This document shows, piece by piece, positions 31,601-37,916 of a stretch of 37,916 nucleotides of DNA. The position numbers and the translations under genes are program-made. Origin of the DNA: Phoronis australis (taxonomy: Eukaryota > Phoronida > Phoronidae); NCBI GenBank assembly GCA_002633005.1, contig NMRA01000764.1:121583-159498 (forward strand), in the 5' to 3' direction. Every line of letters starts with the position of its first letter. Positions within the stretch are counted from its first letter, which is position 1. The notes below the pieces were generated by a model. It did no database searches. It saw nothing but the letters and a program-made list of their open reading frames with translations, and had not been told where the DNA came from.

Positions 31601-34600
31601 CCTGACTGTTTTGGTGAAACATATAAGTGACCTACAAATGTGAGATTTGTAATGAGCTAACTTGTCACTACAGCTACTGGGGGGTAATAGTGCTGAGACA
31701 TGATCCAGGGCAAGAGAGGGGGCCATTATGAGACCAGAATAACTTGTCACTACACCACAGGTAATACTTACGAAGCATGATCCAAGGCAGAGAGTGGGCC
31801 ATTATGAGACCAGGGTAACTTTGGAGGATGAAGAAGGAGCTCTGCAGCAGCTACAGGTTGATTGAGGGCAGTCACCAGGCCAACGCCTCCTGCTACACTC
31901 ATAGCTACAGCTGCAACCTGAGTAGTCAAAGTTCATAAGCAGGTCAGCAATGAGTTCAAGGGATGCAAAGAAGATAATTGCTTGCTTTCATGACAATTCT
32001 TAGAAATAATCCACAATACTGCAATTAAAGGCAATTTTCCTTCATTGAGTTGTAAATATGTTAAAACCGAATAGCAGAGTTTGTCCAGTACATCAACAAG
32101 GGCAGCGCGGATCGTTGAAATGCGCCCACAAATGCATCGCAAATGGTGAGCTTTTATGGTTATTTATTTGTATCATAAAAATGGTCACTAGATGGAGAAA
32201 AAACGTCCAAGCCATCCGAAAATAGAAATGTCATTGCTCCTTAAATAGAATCATCTCACCAATAGCTGCCTATATTCCAAATTTCCTGAAAATCCGTTAA
32301 GGACCTCTGAACATACAGAGCTAAACCTAAAAAAAACAAAAAATACACTAGGAGGCGCCACAGTAGTCGAAGTCGGAAAATCATCATGAGCTTTCCTCTT
32401 CACAGTAAGATACATAACAATTTTCATAATCAGCCTTAGAGCGGTTTGGTTGATAGACGAGTGGACGCCAAAAGACACTCGAAAAACAGTAAAAATGGCC
32501 ACTAGGTGGCACAAACTAGGTCAAATCCAACTGAAAAGGAGAGATAGCATCACCTCATTAACAGATGCCTGTATGCCAAATTTTATGAAAACATGTTGAG
32601 GACCTTTGAACATAGAGCAGGGCTTGGAATGACCAATGACAAAAAGCGGAAATTTTTACGCCCCAAACATGCGTGCTTCGCAGCCTTGAAATAGTCGACG
32701 TGGGCCTTTAGCGGACAAATATCGGGAGGACTAAAGAAAATTGGTGCCACCTCCAGAAGCGTGCGTCTGCATCTTTTTAGCTCGTCCATCCACTCCCACT
32801 TCACATTGCTGTAGTTTTTGTCACCGCGCTTTACAATCACACGGGACACCATTGAAAAATCCACCACGCTATCCCAGATGCCTCAGCAATGTTGACAATT
32901 TACGTTCATCCGAAACATAAAGAGCAACTTCCGCCTTTGGAGGTGAAAGTCGTCAGCAACGCCGCGGTAAGAAAGAAATTTGCCACGGAAATTTTATATC
33001 AAATCCGATTTTTTTTTATGCGGAAATATAATAAAATACGCGGACAGAACATTTGAAAAAAGCGGAAATCCGCGTTTCCGCGGAAAATTCCAAGCCTTGA
33101 TAGAGGTAAATGTAAAAAAATAAAATTACCACTAGGTGGCACACCAGTACTCACATCCGTCCGAAAGTTGTCGTCGTCCATTGTCAACATCATGTTAATA
33201 CTTACCGAATTTTGTAAAGATCTTTCCAACGGTTTAGGAGATACAGCCAAAGGCACAAAAAACAAAACTGCCACTAGGAGGCGCCACAGTAGTCAAAATT
33301 GTCAGAAAATCATGGTCAGCCGTCCTTTTCACAGTAAGAACATACGTGCCAATTTTCAAAATCATCCTTTGAGCGGTTTGCTTGATAGAGGGGTGCATGT
33401 GCAAAAAACAGACTCGAAAACAGTAAAAATGGCCACTAGGTGGCGCAAACTATGTTGAATCCATCCGAAAACGGAAGGACAGCATCATCTCACTAATAGG
33501 TGCTTATATACCAATTTTTATGAAAATCCGTTCAGGACTTTTGAAGATACAGAGGTAAATATAAAAAACTAAAATTGCCATTAGGGGACACACCGGTAAT
33601 CGGATCTGTCCGAAAGTTCGCTCATGCCGTCCCATCCACGGAAGGAACACATGTGCAAAATTTCATGAACATATACGTCAAGGCATTTTGGAGATAGAGC
33701 AGCGGACGCCGCACAGCCGGCTGGCTGGACGGACGGAGATGACAGCATAATGCGTCCACATATAAATATGTGGGTGCATAATTGTTGATAATACCAGTTT
33801 GAACTTGCCCACACATCCCATATGGTAACCATACGCTTTTTGGAAAATTATGGCCTGCACTGACTAAACCATCAAAGCACCTTTTGAGCATAGAGGGACA
33901 CCTTGGTCTCTACTCTTCCCAGCTCGAACACATGAAACTTCAAGTTCAATATTTCTGAATGTATGAGCCACCACAGTTACAAGATGTGGTATAAAAGTGT
34001 AGATATCAGAGATTACCAGACCACCAGCTTCATTCAAATTCTTAAGTCACTGTGTGATGTGAATTTGTCAGGACTTGAAACATCAGCAATTATCATTAAC
34101 AGGATCTATGACTGATACCCAGCAGCATGCAGTGGGCAGCCACTTCACCTGCCAAAGTTTATTGTCAGCTCTGACCTTTGGCCCAGTTAAAACATTGTGA
34201 GGTCATGTTAACATACACACTGATGCCAGCCCTAGCCCATTCACGATTTTGAGGACGGAACAACGAACTATTGGATAAAATGTTGATAGTGGAAGTACTA
34301 GATTGAGTTGGAAGGTTTTAAAGACTCTGACTGCCTCCAAAGTTGCCCATCTACACCAGGTACATATATTCTCTGACTGCCTCCAAACTTGTCCATCTAC
34401 ACTTAACAGGTACTCATATAGTAACATATCTTTGATAGTTTTAAGTCAAGATTAAGCATAATTTGCCAAAAAACTTACAGTGTACAAGCTTGTACCTACA
34501 ACTAAAGAGGAGGCAGTGTGGTCTGGTTGATAAGTGCCCGCTTTCTTTACTAAAGTTCGTGGGTTCAAGTCCCACCAGGTCACACTGCTAAACCCTTGAG

Positions 34601-37244
34601 CCAAGTTTCTAGCTCCTCAGCTCGGTTTTAACCATACATTAATAAAGCATAAAAATATTTCCAGGTGATCAGTGCAATGGGCCCACATGCGAGGCCTGCG
34701 CACGTCTGGTATAACGTTTATCAGACCGCCTGCAATTATTTTTTATGTATTACTTACAACTAGATAAAAACTGTGAATGCAATTATATACCTACGTCCAT
34801 ACTGAGTTTTGACAAAATCTTTGTAGCAGACATTCACAATCTATAGTAAGTACATTGGAAATACTATGGCTGCATCAGTGTTGTACAATATTATTTAACT
34901 GACACAGAATTCAAGACATAAAATGTAACTTGAGATCAGGTATCATATTTAAGATGTGATACTTACTACTTTTTTACCCCTTGACAATGGTACAGTTGAC
35001 AACTTTGCCTGCAATGTACAAGTAAGAATGTGTTGTATAACAACCAATGTTGACATCAAGATAACAAAGAATGAATACCAGGCGTCGTAGTATTTGAGAA
35101 GCAAATGTACTTTCCTTTTCAATTTCACTTAAGCTTTCACAATTGCTCCACTAGTCTCGCAATCTCAATCCAAATTGAACATTTGCCACTAGAGGGCGAG
35201 GTGAATCAGAAATGGACGTTATTTAGTTTTGTACTTTTTTTTCCCTTCCTACATCCCACAAGTGCCAATTTTCACTCCCTGGTCATCAGTTGACCATGTT
35301 GTAGATTTTTCAGACTCTAATCTATGGGAAACTTTTTGTTCCGGGTGAAGCTGGCAAATGTAACAACAAAATTATTCCGGGTGGCTAAAAAGACAGATGG
35401 AAACTATATCTGCAGTCATGCCTAGGTGGAGTTTGTGGCAAAAATCATATTATAATAATACTTCTTACTATTGCAGTCATTAAATTTCAAATTACCACAA
35501 AAATTCCCATTTAGTATGTGTCTACTACCTTTGACCTTTTTAAGGACTACGGTAACCACCTACTGCTCTACTAAGCGTCCCCTTTGTTTTGAGAAATTTT
35601 AATTAAGCACCAGGGCACACAACATTCCTTTTCAGTAAGTACTGATCAACCGTATGTAACTTCACACTTATGCTTAGTTATCAAAACAATCTGCAAATGC
35701 CAGTTTGATTGACAATTAGCAAAAAACATGACTTGCATGTTTTATTACTTCACGATGATACAAGCATCCAATAACATATTGCCAACCTTTCAATTCCAAA
35801 ATCGAGAGTTAGCAGATAATTCCAGTGAGGCACACTTGCCACACATCCTCAAGTCAGGGAACTTCATCAAAATAGAGAATTTGACACTTTTCCGTGAGGT
35901 ATGAGAATTCTTCAAAATCTGAGAGCTTCCCACCTAAATCGAATAGGGAGGGTTGGCAAAACCACTGTCACATTTCTTTGGCCTAATTTTTTGAAAACCT
36001 GTTTATCTAGTGCACTGCAGTCAGAAACTTAGTGTGACAGACAGCATCGCACAAAGCAGAGGTACTAAAGCCGGTGTGGTCCTTGAAGTGGACCATTGAA
36101 AGAAAATAGAATAACAAAGCATTCAAGTATTATATTTTGAAATAAATCCATCAACTAATTTGTTACGTGATGTAACATACTTCACATTGCCAAACCACCG
36201 CCTCAGAGACTGCTTGCACTCATTGTGTTGATGTGGATGAGCTTCCGTTGAATCCTATGAAGCGTCAGTTAGCCACACTGTCTGTAGCTGGTCAGAAGAG
36301 ATGGTGAAACTAGTACAGGATGTTCATACGCCGGAAGCTTTTAGGCGAATTATGCCTCACACTGATTAAAACATCAAAGTCACGCTGTTCTACGTACCTT
36401 TTGCGCATAGAAGGACACCTTAGGAGGCCATCCATGTCTTTAATTCCTTCCAACTCGAACAAATACTCCGGTTATCAAACTTTTTATTCGAGCAGTCCTT
36501 CGTTCAGTTCCCAGAATCGGAAACTGGCCGTATTTACACAGCACACATCAGGGGATACGACGTCATACCACCTACCGCGCACAGTATTAAAAATGGTCAG
36601 TTGCCAATTCGGAGAACTGAATGAAGGACTGCTTGATGATGAACTTTGATAACGGGAATATTTGTTTGTGTTGGAATAATTAAAAGGTACTCATAATAAC
36701 AAATCGACTTTAAAAAAAATCAGTTTGAGGCACAATTCGCTGAAAAGCTTCCGGCGTATGAAGCGCCTATAGGAGCTTCACCGTCAGTAGTTCACGTGAC
36801 GGCGGTCACTGTCTATCTCTATTGTAGTCGCTGGTTTGATTTTCGAGTCAGATAATCCCAACTTAGTAAAGAGTGTTATCAATCTTTATCTCTAATAATT
36901 CGAATACTAGACTGGCACTCGTGAAATATAGCAGTCCCTGATTTCGAAAACCAGGCAATCACTGAATAACGGGCCCGCTATACAGTGGATGAAACTGGTT
37001 CTCAAAATCAGGGACCGCTGGCACTGTATCCGACCAGTCGGACCAGTGCAGTGACCGTTCTCACAGTCGAACATAGGCTCTCAACCAAAGGACAGACGCC
37101 AAGCTAAAACAGGATACTATGTCTAAAACAGTGCACATGTGTGTTTTCAAAAACAGAATTACTACTAACCGCCTGGGGCGTCGTCACCATGGGTTTCAAA
37201 GTTAAAAGTGGCTTGGTCGCCCGACCAATCATGTTGGCGGCCAT
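25513..37244 (-). CDS. CYC1: Cytochrome c1 of complex III (eight exons)
   Basis: This nuclear gene encodes the haem c1 subunit of the mitochondrial bc1 complex. It receives electrons from the Rieske protein and hands them to cytochrome c. Coding exons are 37244-37170, 35008-34967, 31917-31772, 31385-31259, 27797-27627, 27316-27169, 26212-26112 and 25611-25513, all GT-AG with matching phases. The product has 302 residues (human 325). It has a mitochondrial presequence, a hydrophobic [16 protein letters not shown] sorting segment, a CAACH haem site at 100-104, [14 protein letters not shown], the axial Met223 in [11 protein letters not shown], and a C-terminal membrane helix followed by [11 protein letters not shown]. 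Introns range from 310 bp to 3.5 kb and carry several mobile elements and minisatellites. Confidence 0.95.
25575..25695 (-). repeat. 77-bp duplication of the CYC1 exon 8 acceptor
   Basis: GAACATGCTGCCCAGCAGTA followed by ACACACACTGTAA occurs at about 25584-25617 and again about 25661-25694. The upper copy keeps a good acceptor (TTTACAG, exon-start equivalent at 25688). Splicing there gives [13 protein letters not shown] and then a stop, losing the rest of the anchor. Confidence 0.9.
26112..26212 (-). CDS. CYC1: CYC1 exon 7
   Basis: It reads [20 protein letters not shown] and [14 protein letters not shown], the amphipathic segment before the membrane anchor. The acceptor is CTCTAG and the donor GTAACT. 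Confidence 0.97.
26283..26662 (+). repeat. Minisatellite, 42-bp unit, 9 copies
   Basis: ACAGAGTCACTGTGGATTAG followed by TGGT(A/G)AGATGGAATCAACAGTG is repeated nine times in CYC1 intron 6. The unit length is a multiple of three, so both strands stay open ([14 protein letters not shown] on plus, [14 protein letters not shown] on minus). Exact tandem identity and the intron location argue against a gene. Confidence 0.95.
26733..26880 (+). repeat. Degenerate ~50-bp tandem repeat, 3 copies
   Basis: CTAGTTTATGTACACTGCTC, then CAGTTGACTGACAAT.TTGACAGTACAAG, is repeated in CYC1 intron 6. Confidence 0.85.
27169..27316 (-). CDS. CYC1: CYC1 exon 6 (axial methionine)
   Basis: It reads [36 protein letters not shown] and LEYEDG. 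The Met in AIGMAAPLY (residue 223) corresponds to the sixth haem ligand. It ends in phase 1 at GTATGA. Confidence 0.97.
27385..27520 (+). repeat. Degenerate ~60-bp tandem repeat, 2 copies
   Basis: AATACCTATTAACA, TTTACAGCATAGTTT and CCAAG(C/T)TATAC recur in CYC1 intron 5. Confidence 0.75.
27627..27797 (-). CDS. CYC1: CYC1 exon 5
   Basis: Fifty-seven codons in phase 0: [20 protein letters not shown], then [16 protein letters not shown] and ARHGAE, before GTGAGG. All are well-conserved cytochrome c1 blocks. Confidence 0.97.
27838..28130 (+). repeat. Minisatellite, ~35-bp unit, about 8 copies
   Basis: GAGGACACCATGTTGTATGA followed by CTGATGCATGACTAT is repeated in CYC1 intron 4, close to the acceptor of exon 5. 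Minor variants lack the GAT. Confidence 0.95.
28510..30632. mobile_element. 2.1-kb element with 21-bp terminal inverted repeats
   Basis: The left end TAC(T)GTACTCGTCCGGGTTACC at about 28512-28533 is the inverse of GGTAACCCGGACGAGTACGG at about 30611-30632, with one or two differences. The body holds a 35-bp minisatellite (28661-28760), pieces also present at 17990-18310, and a tandem duplication of a TAGCCCC-rich ~75-bp unit (30465-30600). No transposase is visible, so it would be a non-autonomous DNA element. A clear target-site duplication could not be fixed. It sits in CYC1 intron 4. Confidence 0.6.
28661..28760 (+). repeat. 35-bp tandem repeat, 3 copies
   Basis: GCCTTACTATGGCGGTAAAG followed by TACCCGTGGGACCTT occurs at 28661, 28696 and 28731. 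Confidence 0.95.
30952..31070 (+). repeat. 38-bp tandem repeat, 3 copies
   Basis: AACATACAGCATATCTAAGT followed by ATGGTCCATGTGCATCAC, three times and nearly identical, in CYC1 intron 4. Confidence 0.95.
31116..31252 (+). repeat. 22-bp tandem repeat, 6 copies, beside the exon 4 donor
   Basis: AGTACAACTGTCACATGACT followed by AT is repeated six times and ends six bases from the CYC1 exon 4 donor at 31258. Confidence 0.95.
31259..31385 (-). CDS. CYC1: CYC1 exon 4 (haem-binding CXXCH)
   Basis: It reads [20 protein letters not shown], then [25 protein letters not shown] gives the two thioether cysteines (100, 103) and the proximal His104. The donor GTAAGT lies directly beside a 22-bp minisatellite in the following intron. 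Confidence 0.97.
31772..31917 (-). CDS. CYC1: CYC1 exon 3 (sorting segment)
   Basis: After CTCAG it reads [20 protein letters not shown] and then [20 protein letters not shown], ending in phase 2 at a GTAAGT donor. The hydrophobic part is the second, intermembrane-space sorting signal. LHPP.YPWSH is a family motif. Confidence 0.95.
32120..33779 (-). mobile_element. Inverted copy of the three-monomer element
   Basis: Read on the minus strand it starts with the hairpin at 33779-33750 and carries A, B and C boxes, for example GCGCCACCTAGTGGCC near 33440 and GGCGCCTCCTAGTGGCAG near 33280. It ends with TGTGGGCGCATTTCAACG at 32130-32113. It lies in CYC1 intron 2. The stretch from about 32615 to 33105 is not made of the monomers and includes a separate sequence, so the copy is interrupted or has an insertion. 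Confidence 0.75.
33840..33960 (+). repeat. Fragment related to the foldback element arm
   Basis: ACTAAACCATCAAAG, CCTTTTGAGCATAGAGGGAC and CCAGCTCGAACA align with 36363-36460, the left arm of the element at 36320-36780. Confidence 0.5.
34320..34425 (+). repeat. Two ~48-bp direct repeats
   Basis: TCTGACTGCCTCCAAA.TTG, then CCATCTACAC and CAGGTAC, occur twice in CYC1 intron 2. Confidence 0.8.
34519..34582 (+). other. tRNA-like element, probably tRNA-derived SINE head
   Basis: A perfect T-arm is visible (GTGGG, TTCAAGT, CCCAC) with a B-box-like GGTTCAAGTCC. An anticodon-like arm (CTTT, CTTTACT, AAAG) would present TTA. Seven-base acceptor strands (TGGTCTG and CAGGTCA) pair with two G-U pairs. 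The whole is 64 nt with a degenerate D-arm, too short for a working tRNA. An outer palindrome, GCAGTGTG with CACACTGC, frames it. It lies in CYC1 intron 2. Confidence 0.45.
34967..35008 (-). CDS. CYC1: CYC1 exon 2, a 42-nt microexon
   Basis: ATTGCAG precedes fourteen codons [14 protein letters not shown], followed by the donor GTAAGT. Both borders are phase 0, fitting exon 1 and exon 3. LSRGKKV aligns with the LSRGRKV of vertebrate cytochrome c1, which is otherwise missing from the reconstruction. The exon is too short to show up as an open frame. Confidence 0.85.
36320..36780. mobile_element. Foldback element with long inverted repeats
   Basis: The left end TTCATACGCCGGAAGCTTTT and the right end (AAAAGCTTCCGGCGTATGAA, 36744-36763) are exact inverses. 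Similarity continues inward for more than 150 bp, for example CCAACTCGAACAAATACTCC against its inverse near 36655-36680, and AGTCCTTCGTTCAGTTC against GAACTGAATGAAGGACT. No transposase is present, so this is a MITE-like element in CYC1 intron 1. Related pieces lie at 19955, 33840 and 37748. Confidence 0.75.
37170..37244 (-). CDS. CYC1: CYC1 exon 1 (targeting peptide)
   Basis: Twenty-five codons: [20 protein letters not shown] then TTPQA, followed by a GTTAGT donor. The ATG has A at -3 and G at +4. An in-frame upstream ATG at 37295 would add 17 residues but has a weaker context, and the shorter start fits the family better. TPQA matches the vertebrate protein just before its first matured segment. 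Confidence 0.85.
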
Positions 37245-37514
37245 TTTTACTGAGAGGACTACCTTATTTAAGAATGTTGAGGCTGCTAAGAACAAAGGCC
37301 GTTAAATAAATTGGTAATTTTTGTACAATATGCATTACTGATTTCTTTTTATTAGGCGTTTGATACAATAAGCCTAACACTTCGCTGCATTTTCAATCTT
37401 TACACTGAACCTAAATTATGTAACATTGGACATTACAGACTTTGGTAAAGGAAATAACAGAGGGCGCAAGAATCAGGTGTGAGCACCCGTCCAATTCAAA
37501 TTTTCTGAGTTATC
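37245..37514. promoter_or_regulatory. Divergent intergenic region between CYC1 and the PPWD1-like gene
   Basis: Only 270 bp separate the two start codons, which point away from each other. This suggests a shared bidirectional promoter. I could not identify a convincing TATA box. The left part includes untranslated sequence of CYC1, and an in-frame ATG at 37295 lies here. Confidence 0.55.
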
Positions 37515-37608
37515 ATGTCTGAAAAACGCACTCATGATTCAGATGATAGCGAAGAGGACTGTATTGGACCAACCTTAGACGAAGCTGTTAAACCAAAGAA
37601 AAAGAAAG
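37515..37608 (+). CDS. PPWD1: First exon of a PPWD1-like gene (partial)
   Basis: Thirty-one codons plus one base: MSEKRTHDSDDSEEDCIGPT, then LDEAVKPKKKK, ending AAAG before GTGGTA. An acidic start, then a GP...EA...KKKK pattern, then a phase 1 border where Val would follow, resembles the N-terminus of peptidylprolyl isomerase domain and WD repeat protein 1, a spliceosome-associated cyclophilin. The WD repeats and the cyclophilin domain would lie beyond the window. The name rests on a short stretch, so another acidic nuclear protein is possible. Confidence 0.55.
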
Positions 37609-37747
37609 GTGGTATCATGTTTAAATTTTTATCTGTTGTCGCTCTGACTCCTCCTGTAGTCGTAGAGTTGTCTGCCTCCTAGCTAGGCAATGACCATCGC
37701 CTCTGTTGGCCCGAAGCAGAGGCGATGTAGAGGCTATAGGCGCTCTG

Positions 37748-37916
37748 TACGCCGGAAGCTTTTCGGCGAATTATGCCTCGCACCGACTAGAACCATCAAA
37801 GTCACGTTGTTATAAATACCTTTTGCGCATAGAAGAACAACTTAGGAGGTTGTCGATGTGTTTAAGTCCTTCCAACTCGAACAAATACTCCCGTTATGAA
37901 ACTTTTTCTTCGAGCA
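37748..37916 (+). mobile_element. Left arm of a second foldback element, cut by the window end
   Basis: TACGCCGGAAGCTTTTCGGC through CCAACTCGAACAAATACTCC matches 36323-36500 closely. The right arm would lie outside. It sits in the first intron of the PPWD1-like gene. Confidence 0.8.

Noticed and set aside
37245-37295. Upstream in-frame ATG of CYC1 at 37295
   Set aside because: It would add 17 residues in front of a presequence that already fits the family; the start at 37244 has a better context.

Overview
This is a piece of an intron-rich animal nuclear genome. It contains two complete multi-exon genes and the first exon of a third. Their proteins are clearly those of metazoan mitochondria and spliceosomes. 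Fragments of three kinds of retroelement (L1/Tx1-like, CR1/Jockey-like, Penelope-like), many minisatellites and several foldback elements fill the rest. This suggests a marine invertebrate with an active, polymorphic genome. The species cannot be fixed from the sequence, and nothing prokaryotic is present.

Layout. Positions 1-2500 hold nested copies of a dispersed element built from three diverged ~150-bp monomers. A 37-bp minisatellite follows (3062-3652), then a broken CR1/Jockey-type LINE (4136-5540), a duplicated AT-rich repeat (5785-6980), a broken L1/Tx1-type LINE (8365-10550) and a Penelope-type GIY-YIG fragment (10607-10915). A full-length copy of the three-monomer element lies at 10996-12995. 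Most of positions 13000-14300 is featureless.

From 14310 onward the minus strand carries two genes of respiratory complex III. UQCRFS1 (Rieske iron-sulfur protein) has five coding exons from 21436 down to 15144 and gives a 278-residue protein. A second copy of its terminal exon lies at 14310-14793, next to the only N in the window. CYC1 (cytochrome c1) has eight coding exons from 37244 down to 25513, one of them a 42-nt microexon, and gives a 302-residue protein with an intact CXXCH haem site. Both reconstructions keep the reading phase across every junction. At 37515 on the plus strand, 270 bp from the CYC1 start codon, is the first exon of a gene resembling PPWD1, so the two probably share a divergent promoter.

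The most unusual feature is that splice borders of both genes are themselves tandemly repeated inside introns. The exon 4 donor of UQCRFS1 occurs five times at exact 38-bp spacing, its exon 3 donor three times and its exon 5 acceptor region four times. The last acceptor of CYC1 occurs twice. Where I followed the frame (extended exon 4, the decoy exon 5 acceptor, the upstream CYC1 acceptor), use of the extra site leads to early stop codons. The close linkage of two nuclear complex III genes, which lie on different chromosomes in human, is also notable. CYC1 introns carry further mobile elements: a 2.1-kb element with 21-bp inverted ends, an inverted copy of the three-monomer element, a tRNA-like element and a long-TIR foldback element.
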